From: Mycolicibacterium boenickei
Lineage (GTDB): Bacteria; Actinomycetota; Actinomycetes; Mycobacteriales; Mycobacteriaceae
Assembly (NCBI RefSeq): GCF_010731295.1
Contig: NZ_AP022579.1
Coordinates: forward strand, 5,828,001-5,892,000
Length of the DNA stretch: 64,000 nt
Direction of reading: 5' to 3'
Part shown: one piece after another, positions 17,784 to 30,165 of the stretch
How the letters are laid out: each line of letters opens with the position of its first letter
Numbering within the stretch: position 1 is the stretch's first letter
Translations under genes and position numbers: made by a program
The notes under the pieces: model-generated
Database searches by the model: none
Told to the model about the DNA's origin: nothing
What the model saw: only the letters and a program-made list of their open reading frames with translations

Positions 17784-18926
17784 CTAGAGCAGGTCCGCGT
17801 CGGCGAGTTCCGCCGACGACATCGCGATCCGCCGGACCATGAGCACCAGGGTGCCCAGGAAGCGGTCCACCGGTTCTTCGAAATCCCATCCCATCGCGGC
17901 CTGCACGCGTGCCAGCCGGGCCGCGACCGTGCTGTGGTGCACGTGCAGTTCGGCGGCCGTCCGCCGCAGCGAGCCGTAGACGAAGAACGCCTCGGTGGTC
18001 TGCACATCCAGGTCTCCGGCAGGCGTCGACGCAATCTCGTTGATACGAGCCACATCTCGATTGCGTCGCACGCGGTCGATCGGGAGGTCGGCCAGCAGCT
18101 CCAGCGAGCTCAGCCGCTCATAGGCCACCACGCGCCTGCCGAATCCCGTCGATGACGCGAACCGCAGCGCGCGAATGGCCTCATGCCACGAGGTCGACGC
18201 GCTGAAAGCGTTTCCCACCGATCCGATGCCGATCCACGGGCCCGAGGCGGTGCCGATGTTCACCACCGCCGGAAACTGCTCGACGATCAGGCGCTCCAGC
18301 CGATCCGACAGTTCGGTCATGTCGAACGACCCCTGACACACGATGGCGGTCGCGTTGCCGATCACCGCCGAGCGCACCGTGGGCGCGGCCAGCTCACCGG
18401 TGACGAGGCGCACGGTCTCCCGCGGGGAATGCCCGGATGCCGCCAGCACGCACGTCGGCCTGGTCTCGTCGAGCCCCAGCAGCCGGATCGCCCGGGCCCG
18501 GTCTTCGCGATGTTCCTTGGCCGACAACACCACCTCGAGGAGCGCGGGATCGCCCAGATGCGGGGTACCGCTCACCCCGGTCCGCACCGCGACGCGACCC
18601 ACCAGCCGGCGCAACCGGTCGAGGAGCACCGCGTCCAACGGGTGACCGGATCCGCCACGTTCCACCCAGACCACCGTCTCCTGGTCGTTCGGTGGCGGCA
18701 CGGCCCCGTCCTCGATCGGATCGAGACGACCCGACGCGTCGTAACGGACGACGGTTCCTCCCGGCCACCGGACACCAACGGGGCATCCAGCGATCAGTGC
18801 GGCAAACCGCACGGCCGCGTCCGCGTTGACCTCCTGCTCCTCCAGCGCGTCGAACTGGGCGACGAGCCGCAGCACCGATGCGGGATCGGTGCCCAGTTCG
18901 GACAGCACAAGCGGCCCGGTGGTCAT
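17784..18926 (-). CDS. PucR/CdaR-type transcriptional regulator
   Basis: 380 residues. The C-terminus carries the PucR helix-turn-helix (FFVYGSLRRTAAELHVHHSTVAARLARVQAAMGWDF, about residues 316-352), preceded by a GGDEF-like CdaR region (IGIGSVGNAFSASTSWHEAIRALRFA). The ATG at 18926 (MTTGPLVLSELG) is my choice; the frame is open 16 codons upstream. It lies just upstream of the SnoaL-FadD-KstD-KshA operon on the same strand and is the obvious candidate to control it, probably as an activator responding to the substrate. CCCGACA/TGTCGGG (17754-17769), just after its stop, could be a short terminator or an operator. Confidence 0.85.
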   Translation of the reverse strand: MTTGPLVLSELGTDPASVLRLVAQFDALEEQEVNADAAVRFAALIAGCPVGVRWPGGTVVRYDASGRLDPIEDGAVPPPNDQETVVWVERGGSGHPLDAVLLDRLRRLVGRVAVRTGVSGTPHLGDPALLEVVLSAKEHREDRARAIRLLGLDETRPTCVLAASGHSPRETVRLVTGELAAPTVRSAVIGNATAIVCQGSFDMTELSDRLERLIVEQFPAVVNIGTASGPWIGIGSVGNAFSASTSWHEAIRALRFASSTGFGRRVVAYERLSSLELLADLPIDRVRRNRDVARINEIASTPAGDLDVQTTEAFFVYGSLRRTAAELHVHHSTVAARLARVQAAMGWDFEEPVDRFLGTLVLMVRRIAMSSAELADADLL

Positions 18927-19014
18927 GGTCGAGAGCGTAGGCCCATGGCCCGGCGCGCCGTCAGGCCACAGCACACAACCACCACCGCAGTGACGCGCGC
19001 CACGTCCACCTCTC

Positions 19015-19042
19015 TTAGACCAGTCTTAGGGTTACCGATAAC
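19015..19042 (+). promoter_or_regulatory. Likely accD5 promoter overlapping a GGTTACCGATAAC motif
   Basis: TTAGAC (19015-19020) and GATAAC (19037-19042) are 16 bases apart and look like -35 and -10 boxes; the accD5 ATG is 10 bases after the -10. The -10 overlaps GGTTACCGATAAC (19030-19042), related to motifs before birA and accA3. Two TCTTAG copies 11 bases apart also lie here. Confidence 0.5.
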
Positions 19043-19049
19043 ATCGTGA

Positions 19050-20941
<1,892 letters not shown>

Positions 20942-20973
20942 TGAGCGCTTGCGCGAAGAAGAGACAGCACTGA

Positions 20974-21612
20974 ATGACCCGGGTCGTTCTCGGTTCGGCA
21001 TCGACAGGCCGGCTTGGCGTTCTGCGCCAGGCCGGCCTCGATCCGTTGGTGGTGGTGTCCGGCGTCGACGAGGACGCTGTGATGGCATCGTTGGCCGGCG
21101 CCCCACCGGAAAAGGTGGTGAGCGGACTGGCCGCGGCCAAGGCCGACGAGGTGTTCACCCACCTGCCCCCGGCGATCGCCGGGGACTGTGTCGTCATCGG
21201 TTGCGATTCGATGCTGCTGCTGGACGGGCAGCTGTGCGGCAAGCCGGGAGATGTCGAGACCGCGCGCAAGCAATGGCAGGCGATGTCGGGCCGGACGGCA
21301 CAGCTGCATTCGGGCCACGCCGTGCTCGTCGTGCGTGACGGTGCCGTCGCGCATCGCGTCGCCGATACCGGTATCACCGCGGTTTATTTCGGTTCACCCT
21401 CAGAGGCGGACCTCGAGGCATATCTCCAGAGTGGCGAACCGCTCGGTGTCGCAGGCGGTTTCACGCTCGACGGGCTGGGCGGCTGGTTCATCGACGGTAT
21501 CGACGGAGACCCGTCCAATGTGATCGGGTTGAGCCTGCCGCTGCTGCGCCGGATGCTCGCCTCGGCTGGGGTGTCGATCGCCGATCTGTGGTCGTCCCAC
21601 CCCCAGCGCTGA
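20974..21612 (+). CDS. maf: Maf family nucleotide pyrophosphatase
   Basis: 212-residue Maf protein, which hydrolyses non-canonical or pyrimidine nucleoside triphosphates. The N-terminal [18 protein letters not shown] holds the SAS-type phosphate motif, followed by [22 protein letters not shown] (catalytic Asp region) and [42 protein letters not shown]. The last block is longer than in Escherichia coli Maf, as usual for actinobacteria. Third gene of the accD5-accE5-maf operon. Confidence 0.92.
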   Translation: MTRVVLGSASTGRLGVLRQAGLDPLVVVSGVDEDAVMASLAGAPPEKVVSGLAAAKADEVFTHLPPAIAGDCVVIGCDSMLLLDGQLCGKPGDVETARKQWQAMSGRTAQLHSGHAVLVVRDGAVAHRVADTGITAVYFGSPSEADLEAYLQSGEPLGVAGGFTLDGLGGWFIDGIDGDPSNVIGLSLPLLRRMLASAGVSIADLWSSHPQR

Positions 21613-21617
21613 CCGAC

Positions 21618-22295
21618 TCACCCGACAGCTGACCTCGGCGGGGTCATGATGTTGGGCGATTCCGTGTGGATGCGGTCCAGGGTCGTGGCCGGCTTCAAGC
21701 CGGGCGGGAAGCCCGAGCCGGCTGGATAGATCGTGACCCGCCAGATGCTGTTCAGGTCGTTTTCGGTGAAGCAGGTCTTGTCCGGGCACGGCACACATTG
21801 CCCGTTGGGACTGCAGCCTTGGACGACGGGAATTCCCAACTTGTTGATGATGCGGTAGATGTTCTCCGTGTTGCCTCCCACCAGGGCCGTGCTGCCGGCG
21901 GGGAGTCCCGTCACGGCTTGCACGATCGGTTCTACCGCGGCTTCGGTGGGGGTGGTGGGATCCCCGTTGGGCAGCTGCACGACCGGCAGGCCGAGCGGAT
22001 CCGCCGTGTAGGACACGGTCTGCTTCGATCGCAGGGCACTCGACGAGTAGACGTTTGTGAACTTCACATCGCGGAGCACCGTGTGAACGGCCTTGCCGTG
22101 GCGTATGCCGTTGGCAGACAAGGGCAAAGCCGGGTCACTGAATACGGGTTCCCCGTGCTCGACGATGTAGACGACGATCGGCCCCCTGTCGGGCGCTGCC
22201 TCCGCGACGCCGGCCGGCCCGGCCAGGTGCAGCGCGCCCGCGAGCGACATGACGGCAGCAATCTTGCCTGCGGCGGCGACCATTCGTGCGGCCAT
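21618..22295 (-). CDS. Secreted histidine-phosphatase-like protein with degenerate active site
   Basis: 225 residues with an N-terminal signal peptide (hydrophobic stretch AAVMSLAGALHLAGPAGV, probable cleavage after AEA, near residue 33). The mature part follows the phosphoglycerate-mutase fold: VVYIVEHGEP, LPLSANGIRHGKAV, VYSSSALRSKQTVSY. The usual RHG signature is EHG here, and the usual second catalytic His (LVGH) is replaced in ALVGGNTENIY. CSPNGQCVPCPDKTC suggests disulfides. Activity is therefore doubtful; it may bind rather than cleave. The ATG at 22295 follows GGAGGTG at good spacing and puts the signal peptide at the N-terminus; the frame is open 74 codons upstream. Confidence 0.82.
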   Translation of the reverse strand: MAARMVAAAGKIAAVMSLAGALHLAGPAGVAEAAPDRGPIVVYIVEHGEPVFSDPALPLSANGIRHGKAVHTVLRDVKFTNVYSSSALRSKQTVSYTADPLGLPVVQLPNGDPTTPTEAAVEPIVQAVTGLPAGSTALVGGNTENIYRIINKLGIPVVQGCSPNGQCVPCPDKTCFTENDLNSIWRVTIYPAGSGFPPGLKPATTLDRIHTESPNIMTPPRSAVG

Positions 22296-22538
22296 GGATC
22301 GCACCTCCTCTCGCATCGGGAAGCTACCGATGGCACCGCCCACGCCCTCACCCGGATCTCGTTGAGTAGGACCACTATTCGGTAACGCCGCAGTGCCGAT
22401 GCCGGGTCGGCCGGGCCGGCCAACGGTGTCGACCGTTGTTTCCCGTGGGGCTGCAGTGACCAAATTGCAACCTTTTCGAGAAGGCGGCGCGCCGCGTCGA
22501 TACCCGAATAGTCTCAACCACGGGTTGACACTGGGCCG

Positions 22539-22766
22539 ATGCCAGTCGAAGAAACAATGTGGGATGTTCGCGTCGGACGCGACTTCGAGACAAGCGATCT
22601 GGAGCGGCTGCGCGCCGCATTCGCCGACATCATCGCCAAGCGCCTGTCCCCGGGCAAGAGACTGCTGCGGGTGGTGACCTGGTCTCAGAACGGCGGCTCA
22701 CTCTTCCGCGCCAACAACGGCGCCCGCCGCTTCGCCGTCGCCTACGAGGTGGCATTCACCGCATAG
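22539..22766 (+). CDS. Hypothetical 75-residue protein
   Basis: I do not recognise this protein. It begins MPVEETMWDVRVGRDFETSD and continues with a helical, charged stretch (LERLRAAFADIIAKRLSPGKRLLRVV) and a C-terminal part that looks like beta strands (RRFAVAYEVAFTA). Third-position GC is high and the composition is protein-like, so I consider it real. It lies alone between the divergent phosphatase-like gene and sseA. TTGACA lies about 14 bases before its ATG, too close to be its -35 unless the true start is further in. The 243 bases before it show no other gene. Confidence 0.6.
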   Translation: MPVEETMWDVRVGRDFETSDLERLRAAFADIIAKRLSPGKRLLRVVTWSQNGGSLFRANNGARRFAVAYEVAFTA

Positions 22767-22829
22767 CCGGGACGCCGGACATGAGCACTGCCCCGCCGCG
22801 AATATCCGGACCGACGGTACGCTCTTGGT

Positions 22830-23717
22830 GTGCCGCTGCCTGCTGATCCCAGCCCCACTCTTGCCGAGTACGCCCATCCGGAGCGCCTGGTCACCGCCGA
22901 CTGGCTGGCCAGCAACCTGGGTCGGCCCGGCTTGGCCATCGTCGAGTCCGACGAGGACGTCCTGCTCTACGACACCGGCCACATCCCGGGCGCGGTGAAG
23001 ATCGACTGGCATCTCGACCTCAATGACCCCAATGTGCGTGACTACATCAACGGTGAGCAATTCGCCGAGTTGATGGACCGCAAGGGCATCGGCCGCGACG
23101 ACACCGTCGTCATCTACGGCGACAAGAGCAACTGGTGGGCGGCCTACGCACTGTGGGTGTTCACCCTGTTCGGCCACCCTGACGTGCGCCTTCTCGACGG
23201 CGGGCGCGATCTGTGGGTCTCCCACGGCCGCGACACCACCCTTGAGGTGCCCACCCGGCAGTCCAGCGGCTACCCGGTGGTAGAGCGCAACGACGCCCCG
23301 ATCCGCGCCTACCGCAACGACGTGCTCGACATCCTGGGCAAACAGCCGTTGATCGACGTCCGCTCGCCCCAGGAGTACACGGGCGAACGCACCCACATGC
23401 CCGACTACCCGGAGGAAGGCGCGCTGCGCGGCGGGCACATCCCCACTGCCAAGTCGATCCCCTGGGCCAAGGCAGCCAGGGACAGCGGGCAGTTCCGCAG
23501 CCGCGCCGAACTCGAGGACCTCTATGGCTTCCTCAAGCCGGACGACGAGACGGTGGTGTACTGCCGGATCGGCGAGCGCTCGAGCCACACCTGGTTCGTG
23601 CTGACCCATCTGCTGGGGTTGCCCGGGGTGCGCAACTACGACGGCTCGTGGACCGAATGGGGCAATGCCGTGCGGGTCCCGGTTGCCGTCGGCCCGGACC
23701 CGGGCGAAGCCCCGTGA
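22830..23717 (+). CDS. sseA: Thiosulfate sulfurtransferase (rhodanese)
   Basis: Two-domain rhodanese, 295 residues. The N-terminal inactive domain holds [22 protein letters not shown] and [18 protein letters not shown]. The C-terminal active domain has [13 protein letters not shown] and the catalytic cysteine loop [14 protein letters not shown]. It would move sulfane sulfur to cyanide or thiols. GTG start at 22830. The stop overlaps the SufE-like gene as GTGA; both are conserved together as Rv3283-Rv3284, suggesting joint sulfur handling. Confidence 0.95.
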   Translation: MPLPADPSPTLAEYAHPERLVTADWLASNLGRPGLAIVESDEDVLLYDTGHIPGAVKIDWHLDLNDPNVRDYINGEQFAELMDRKGIGRDDTVVIYGDKSNWWAAYALWVFTLFGHPDVRLLDGGRDLWVSHGRDTTLEVPTRQSSGYPVVERNDAPIRAYRNDVLDILGKQPLIDVRSPQEYTGERTHMPDYPEEGALRGGHIPTAKSIPWAKAARDSGQFRSRAELEDLYGFLKPDDETVVYCRIGERSSHTWFVLTHLLGLPGVRNYDGSWTEWGNAVRVPVAVGPDPGEAP

Positions 23718-24130
23718 CGATGCCGGCCGCCCTGGCAGAGGTCGTCTCCGACTTCCAGGAGGTGGCCGGCCAGGACAAGTTGCAGCTGCTGTTGGAGTTC
23801 GCCAACGAGTTGCCGCCGTTGCCCTCCCACCTCGAGGAGGCGGCCATGGAGCCGGTTCCCGAGTGCCAGTCACCGCTGTTTCTGGACGTCGACGCCTCCG
23901 ACCGGGACAAGGTTCGGCTGTACTTCAGCGCTCCCCCGGAGGCCCCGACGACGCGCGGGTTCGCCGCGATCCTGGCGGAGGGCCTGGACGGCCAGTCGGC
24001 CGATGACATCCTGGCGGTGCCCGACGACTTCTACACCGCACTGGGCCTGGCCGCGTTGATCAGCCCGCTGCGGCTGCGCGGTATGTCGGCGATGCTGACG
24101 CGGATCAAGCGGCGGTTGCGCGCGGCCTGA
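23714..24130 (+). CDS. SufE-like sulfur acceptor protein
   Basis: 138 residues with the SufE fold: [25 protein letters not shown], then [15 protein letters not shown] with the conserved sulfur-accepting cysteine, and [39 protein letters not shown]. It would take a persulfide from a partner, here most likely the upstream SseA, because the two reading frames overlap as GTGA. An ATG at 23720 is an equally possible start and would remove only two residues. Equivalent to Rv3284. Confidence 0.9.
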   Translation: MTMPAALAEVVSDFQEVAGQDKLQLLLEFANELPPLPSHLEEAAMEPVPECQSPLFLDVDASDRDKVRLYFSAPPEAPTTRGFAAILAEGLDGQSADDILAVPDDFYTALGLAALISPLRLRGMSAMLTRIKRRLRAA

Positions 24131-24146
24131 GGCCGCCGGAATCCGG

Positions 24147-24782
24147 TCAGCTCCGCGGCACCCGATTCCCCGGCCCGACGCCGGAAACCTCGGTACCGGC
24201 CTTGTCTGCGATGGGGCCGTCGGTGAGAACTGTTGTGCCGTCGGTGATTTTGCCCCATCTGCTGGTCATCGCCCGCACCTCCGGGCTTCCGGTTCGACAC
24301 CCCGCCTTGTCTGCGTCAGGCCCGCCACCGGCATCGGACCAACGCAGCTTCACGTTCACCGTCACCGTGGAGGTACCCAGGCGGGACAACGCGGGGACCA
24401 CCTGACAACCCCCGGGCGGCTGGCTCGACGAAGTCCCGTCGTCGAGCTGGACGCCCTTCTCAGCCGCCTTCTGCTGCGCCTCGGCCTCCTGCTCCCGTTT
24501 CTCGGCCGCTGACATCGACAGGGAATCGGAGATGACCACGCTGCCCATGACCAAAGCCAGGCAGATCAACAGCACACCGCTGGCACGGGTCATCCCGTAG
24601 GACAGATCGCTCGGCTCGTTGGCTTCTGGATGGCGGAACTTCCACGACTGGGTGGCCCACCAGATACCTTTGGGTCCGGCCACCATGACTCCGCCGACCA
24701 ACACGCCCACGACGATGAGAATCCACGGACCAACAGTAATGGCGTCGGGCAGCCGCTCGGTGCGGGAATTTCGGGCCTCCAA
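24147..24782 (-). CDS. Membrane protein with DUF6199-like segment
   Basis: 211 residues. Two transmembrane helices (PWILIVVGVLVGGVMVAGP and GVLLICLALVMGSVVI) enclose WWATQSWKFRHPEANEPSDL, the pattern of DUF6199. After helix 2 comes a charged coiled-coil-like piece (SAAEKREQEAEAQQKAAEKG) and an outer domain of beta type with two cysteines. Function is unknown. The only plausible start is TTG at 24782, with stops upstream. It lies 13 bases after a GGTTT-N15-GGGTGT sequence resembling a SigF promoter, so a leaderless or nearly leaderless mRNA is possible. Convergent with the SufE-like gene. Confidence 0.75.
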   Translation of the reverse strand: MEARNSRTERLPDAITVGPWILIVVGVLVGGVMVAGPKGIWWATQSWKFRHPEANEPSDLSYGMTRASGVLLICLALVMGSVVISDSLSMSAAEKREQEAEAQQKAAEKGVQLDDGTSSSQPPGGCQVVPALSRLGTSTVTVNVKLRWSDAGGGPDADKAGCRTGSPEVRAMTSRWGKITDGTTVLTDGPIADKAGTEVSGVGPGNRVPRS

Positions 24783-24795
24783 CAGGACTGATGTG

Positions 24796-24821
24796 ACACC
24801 CGTTAGATTCGGTGTGAAACC
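24796..24821 (-). promoter_or_regulatory. Possible SigF-type promoter for the DUF6199-like gene
   Basis: On the minus strand GGTTT (24817-24821), 15 bases, then GGGTGT (24796-24801). One base differs from the best -10 (GGGTAT). The start codon is 13 bases further on. A weaker case than those in the 31-46 kb region. Confidence 0.45.
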
Positions 24822-24827
24822 TACTCA

Positions 24828-24844
24828 CCGGTAACCGATACCGG
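24828..24844. promoter_or_regulatory. Palindrome upstream of accA3
   Basis: CCGGTA-ACCGA-TACCGG is a perfect 6-base inverted repeat about 85 bases before accA3. It contains GGTAACCGATACC (24830-24842), related to motifs before birA (12752) and accD5 (19030). A possible operator shared by biotin/acyl-CoA carboxylase genes; the regulator is unknown. Confidence 0.5.
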
Positions 24845-24895
24845 ATTGGGAAGCCTCAAGGTGCGGCGCATAAACTGCCCGCGATAGATTCTTAA

Positions 24896-26722
<1,827 letters not shown>

Positions 26723-26736
26723 CGCCCAGTCTTTTT

Positions 26737-26780
26737 CCGCGAGGCTGTAGCCACCACACCCGGTGGCTGCAGCCTCGCGG
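26737..26780 (+). terminator. Terminator after accA3
   Basis: A 19-base stem (CCGCGAGGCTGTAGCCACC, 26737-26755, with its complement at 26762-26780, one G-T pair) and a 6-base loop, 15 bases after the accA3 stop and followed by TGTTT. Confidence 0.85.
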
Positions 26781-26814
26781 TGTTTCAGGGGACCGGCTAT
26801 GGAACGCTGGTCCC

Positions 26815-27147
26815 GTGGAACCTGTGGAGATCAACAACGGCCAGTGGTATCTGCGCGGGCTGCGCGCCGACGACCGGGTCGACGACCGGCCCGCGCTCAC
26901 CGACCTCGGCGAAGAGGACCTGGACTACGTTCACGACGCCGCCGACGGCTGGGCCGATGACACCCGGTACACCTGGGCGGTGTGCGAACCGACCACCGGC
27001 GAGCTGCTCGCCGAGGTCATCCTGGATCCCGTCACGGGATTCCTGAGCAGCCGGGGCCGTCCCGGTTTCGAGGACGCCGCGGCCATCTCGGAGGACACGG
27101 TGCGGCGCTACGCGACGCAGGTGCTCGGGCTGGAGGTGCACACGTGA
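26815..27147 (+). CDS. Small conserved protein upstream of malate dehydrogenase
   Basis: 110 residues. The pattern [20 protein letters not shown], then [26 protein letters not shown], resembles the beginning of GNAT-type acetyltransferases (a query strand followed by the first antiparallel strands), but the acetyl-CoA loop is not present. It could be a shortened GNAT relative; I cannot assign a function. GTG start at 26815, with another GTG three codons in. The stop overlaps the mdh start as GTGA, so the two are translationally coupled. Confidence 0.72.
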   Translation: MEPVEINNGQWYLRGLRADDRVDDRPALTDLGEEDLDYVHDAADGWADDTRYTWAVCEPTTGELLAEVILDPVTGFLSSRGRPGFEDAAAISEDTVRRYATQVLGLEVHT

Positions 27148-28133
27148 GCCCGACTCCCAAGATCGTGACCGTTACCGGCGCCGCGGGCCAGATCGGCTAT
27201 GCCGCGCTGTTCCGGATCGGCGCGGGCGCCCTGCTGGGACGCGACGTGCCGGTGAAGCTGCGCCTGCTGGAACTGCCCTCGGCGATCCGTGCGGCCGAAG
27301 GCGTGGTGATGGAGCTGGTCGACAGCGCCTTCGACGGGCTGGTCGACATCGAGATTCACGACGATCCGGTGCGGGCGTTCGACGGCGTCGACGTCGCGCT
27401 GCTGGTCGGGGCGCGGCCGCGCAGCAAGGGCATGGAGCGTGCCGATCTGCTGGCCGCCAACGCCGCGATCTTCGCCGAATCGGGCAAGGCCCTGAACGCC
27501 GGCGCGGCCAACGACGTGCGCGTCGTCGTGGTCGGCAATCCGGCGAACACCAATGCGCTGGTGGCCTCGGCCCACGCGCCCGACATTCCGGCTGAGAGGT
27601 TCACCGCGCTGACCCGGCTCGACCACAACCGGGCAGTCGCCGCCCTCGCCACCCACGCAGGTGTGCACGTCACCGACGTGTCCCGGGTGACCGTGTGGGG
27701 CAACCACTCCCCGACCATGTACCCCGACATCTTCCACGCAGTCGTCGACGGGCGGCCGGGCTCGGAGTTCGCATCGGACACCGACTGGCTGACCCACGAC
27801 TTCATCCCGACGGTGGCCACCCGCGGTACCGCGATCATCGAGGCGCGCGGCACCTCGTCGGCGGCATCGGCTGCCAACGCCGCCATCGATCACGTCCGGG
27901 ACTGGGTCGACGGCACCGACCCCGATGACTGGACGTCGGTGGCGCTGCCGTCTCCCGGTGTCTACGGGATCCCCGAAGGTGTGGTCGCCTCCCTGCCGGT
28001 GCGCGCGGTCGACGGCGTGTGGGAGATCGTGGAGGGCTTGGAGGTCAACGACTTCTCGCGGGCCCGGATCGACGCGTCGGTGGCCGAACTGCTCGACGAG
28101 CGCCACGCGGTCGAACGGCTCGGTCTGCTGTAG
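27144..28133 (+). CDS. mdh: Malate dehydrogenase
   Basis: NAD-dependent oxidation of malate to oxaloacetate in the citric acid cycle; 329 residues, the same length as the M. tuberculosis enzyme, which sits elsewhere in that genome. It starts [18 protein letters not shown] (NAD loop), followed by [20 protein letters not shown] (substrate loop with Arg), [25 protein letters not shown] (catalytic Asp region) and [14 protein letters not shown] (catalytic His). GTG start overlapping the preceding small gene; the frame is open upstream through that gene. Confidence 0.95.
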   Translation: MSPTPKIVTVTGAAGQIGYAALFRIGAGALLGRDVPVKLRLLELPSAIRAAEGVVMELVDSAFDGLVDIEIHDDPVRAFDGVDVALLVGARPRSKGMERADLLAANAAIFAESGKALNAGAANDVRVVVVGNPANTNALVASAHAPDIPAERFTALTRLDHNRAVAALATHAGVHVTDVSRVTVWGNHSPTMYPDIFHAVVDGRPGSEFASDTDWLTHDFIPTVATRGTAIIEARGTSSAASAANAAIDHVRDWVDGTDPDDWTSVALPSPGVYGIPEGVVASLPVRAVDGVWEIVEGLEVNDFSRARIDASVAELLDERHAVERLGLL

Positions 28134-28242
28134 TCCGTCGGCGGCTTTCACCCACCGTGAATCGTGCGGAATAAGCAGGCCGGCAACCCGGACCGCACGG
28201 TGTGGGCGCTCAGCCGCACTGCGAGCTTCTAGCCTCGGGCGC

Positions 28243-28992
28243 ATGCCACCTCATCCTTCGGCACACCCGTTCGCAGGCCGCAACATCGTGCTCGTCGGCG
28301 GTGGCTCGGGCATCGGTCTGGCTACCGCCCGCCTGGTCACTGCGGGGAAGGGCACGGTCGTGTTGGGCGGGCGCACGCCCGAGCGGCTGGCCGCCGCCGC
28401 GGCAACCCTCGGCCCGCAAGCCAGTTGGCATCAGGTCGATACCGCTGACCAGGATTCGATCGACGCGTTCTTCGATTTCGTCGGTACCAGGCTCGGCTCC
28501 GTCCACGGCCTGTTCACCACCGCCGCCGACTACCTGACCGGTCCGATGGCCGGGCTCAGTGTCGAACAGGCGGCCACGGTGTTCGACTCCAAGTTCTGGG
28601 GGCAGTACCGCGTGGTCAAGTCGGCGATTCCGGTGCTGAGCCCTGACGCCGCGATCGTGCTGATGTCGGGTGCCGCCAGTGCCCGCCCGGCCGCGATCGC
28701 TCCTGCTTACAGCGCGGCCAACGCGGCGATCGAAGGCCTGGCCCGCGGATTGGCTGTGGAATTGGCGCCGGTGACCGTCAACGCAATCGCCCCTGGCACG
28801 GTCGAAGGCAATCTGTGGAGCCAACGTGATCCCGCGATCCGGGAACAGGCGTTCGGCGCCTATCGCGACGCCTCCACCATCGGACGGTTGGCCGACGAAG
28901 ATGAGATCGCGCAGTCGGTGGGCTATCTGCTGAGCAGCCGGATCACTACCGGTTCCACCCTTTTCCCAGACGGGGGTTACGCCTTCCGCTGA
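28243..28992 (+). CDS. Short-chain dehydrogenase/reductase-like protein lacking the catalytic lysine
   Basis: 249 residues with a normal cofactor motif NIVLVGGGSGIGLATARLV and C-terminal GSTLFPDGGYAFR. The usual YXXXK is APAYSAANAAIEG, so lysine is replaced by asparagine; the serine in VLMSGAAS may remain. The usual NNAG is replaced by TTAAD. Activity may be altered or lost, although subfamilies with such changes exist. The ATG at 28243 puts the Rossmann motif at the N-terminus; the frame is open upstream. It stands alone, converging on the MobA-like gene. Confidence 0.85.
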   Translation: MPPHPSAHPFAGRNIVLVGGGSGIGLATARLVTAGKGTVVLGGRTPERLAAAAATLGPQASWHQVDTADQDSIDAFFDFVGTRLGSVHGLFTTAADYLTGPMAGLSVEQAATVFDSKFWGQYRVVKSAIPVLSPDAAIVLMSGAASARPAAIAPAYSAANAAIEGLARGLAVELAPVTVNAIAPGTVEGNLWSQRDPAIREQAFGAYRDASTIGRLADEDEIAQSVGYLLSSRITTGSTLFPDGGYAFR

Positions 28993-28999
28993 CGTGCGG

Positions 29000-29545
29000 T
29001 CAGCGTTCGTCGATGTCGAGACCAGTGGCCAGGTCACCGCATTCCACGGCGATGACGTCGTCGCGGCCACCGAGGAACGCCCGGGCGCCCTGGTCGCCGT
29101 GCAACGTGGCAGCCAGCGCCGCGACGTGTCTGCGGGCCAGTACGACCGGATGGCCGGGACGGCCGTCGTAGCGGGCACGGGCCAGACCGGAACCCGCGCC
29201 GCGTGCCGCGTCCAGCACCCTGGCCACGACGGCGGCGCCGACGTCGGGAGTGTCGACGGTGTGCAGGACAACCCACTCGGCGTCGCCGACGGCGTTCAGC
29301 CCTTCGCGCACCGACGCGCTCATGCCGTCGGCCCAGCGGGTGGCCACCACCGCGCGGGCCGGCTCAGGCACCTCGACCACGGCGGCGCCGAGCACCACGA
29401 TGACGTCGTCGCAGCCACCGCGGTCGAGCGCGCTGACCGCGTGGACGAGCCAATCACCGGCATCAGCAAGAACTTTCGGCATCCCGAAGCGGCTGCCCGC
29501 ACCGGCGGCCAGCACCACCCCGGCAACCGCGTCGGCCTTCGACAT
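29000..29545 (-). CDS. MobA/MocA-like nucleotidyltransferase
   Basis: 181 residues of the NTP-transferase fold used for molybdenum-cofactor guanylyl- or cytidylyltransfer: GVVLAAGAGSRFGMPKVL (NTP loop with Lys), VVATRWADGMSASVREGL, HTVDTPDVGAAVV (metal-binding Asp) and RYDGRPGHPVVL. The pattern RPGHPV is typical of MocA-like proteins. No molybdenum enzyme is in this window, so its partner is unknown. Convergent with the SDR-like gene. Confidence 0.85.
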   Translation of the reverse strand: MSKADAVAGVVLAAGAGSRFGMPKVLADAGDWLVHAVSALDRGGCDDVIVVLGAAVVEVPEPARAVVATRWADGMSASVREGLNAVGDAEWVVLHTVDTPDVGAAVVARVLDAARGAGSGLARARYDGRPGHPVVLARRHVAALAATLHGDQGARAFLGGRDDVIAVECGDLATGLDIDER

Positions 29546-29589
29546 GGCAACAAGTCTGACCTGGAACTATAAGAATCCACTCAGACAAA

Positions 29590-29644
29590 TTGTCCGATGA
29601 CCTTGATGGCGGTAGGGTCCTTTACAGGTTGAGTTCACAGCCGC
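29590..29644 (+). promoter_or_regulatory. Promoter and leader start of STAS gene 1, near-copy of the one before STAS gene 2
   Basis: TTGTCC (29590-29595), 17 bases, TAGGGT (29613-29618). Five bases later begins a 21-base sequence (29624-29644, opening ACAGGTTGAG) identical to 38358-38378. This is probably where the RNA starts. GGTTG and CAGCC in it can pair across a 6-base loop. Confidence 0.75.
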
Positions 29645-29742
29645 AGCGAGCGTCATCGACATACGCGCGGGAACTCGCACCGCTGTCGATTGGCGCCGCA
29701 CCAACAGTACGAATACGTGTATTACGACTGATGGAGCCACAA

Positions 29743-30165
29743 ATGACCGTCTTTTCGACGAGCGCACTGATCGACCGGACCGACGAATCGCCAGCCACAT
29801 TCGCCACCCGCTGGCTGCCGCCGACAACGGCGGTGATCAGCGCTCACGGCGAAATCGACGCCGTCAACGCAGGCGACTTCGCCGACTACGCGTTGCGGCA
29901 TACCGGCAAGGCCGAGCGAGTCGCGGTCGACCTCACCGATGTCCAGTTCTTCGGCACCGCAGGGTTATCCGCGCTCACAGCCATCGACGAGCGCTGCTCG
30001 GCCACCGACACAGACTGGGTTTTGGTGCCCAGCAAGGCAGTCAACCGATTGCTGCGCATCTGCGATCCGGATTCCGCGTGGCGCACGTGCTACAGCGTGG
30101 CCGCGGCGCTGTCCACGCTGAACGGCAAGACCCCGCTACTGCAGCTGGTCGCGAAGTCGCGCTAG
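29743..30165 (+). CDS. STAS-domain anti-sigma factor antagonist
   Basis: 140 residues of the SpoIIAA/RsfA type, expected to bind an RsbW-like kinase and so release SigF. The core is TTAVISAHGEIDAVNAGDFADYAL, then VAVDLTDVQFFGTAGLSALTAIDE. At the place of the phosphorylated serine of SpoIIAA there is FFGTAG, so threonine could accept phosphate. The start at 29743 has GGAG at good spacing; an in-frame ATG lies at 29731. It converges on sigF and overlaps its 3' end by 30 bases, so transcription through this gene makes RNA antisense to sigF. Its leader is about 119 bases. Confidence 0.88.
   Translation: MTVFSTSALIDRTDESPATFATRWLPPTTAVISAHGEIDAVNAGDFADYALRHTGKAERVAVDLTDVQFFGTAGLSALTAIDERCSATDTDWVLVPSKAVNRLLRICDPDSAWRTCYSVAAALSTLNGKTPLLQLVAKSR

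Noticed and set aside
21618..22517. Longer start of the histidine-phosphatase-like gene
   Set aside because: It would bury the signal peptide 74 residues in; a strong GGAGG site before the ATG at 22295 decides the shorter form.
28150..28222. CGTGCGG ... CCGCACG as a terminator after mdh
   Set aside because: Only 7-base arms separated by more than 20 bases; not convincing.
27108..28244. Open frame of 378 codons opposite malate dehydrogenase
   Set aside because: Arg/His/Gly-rich translation with no motif; mdh explains the region.
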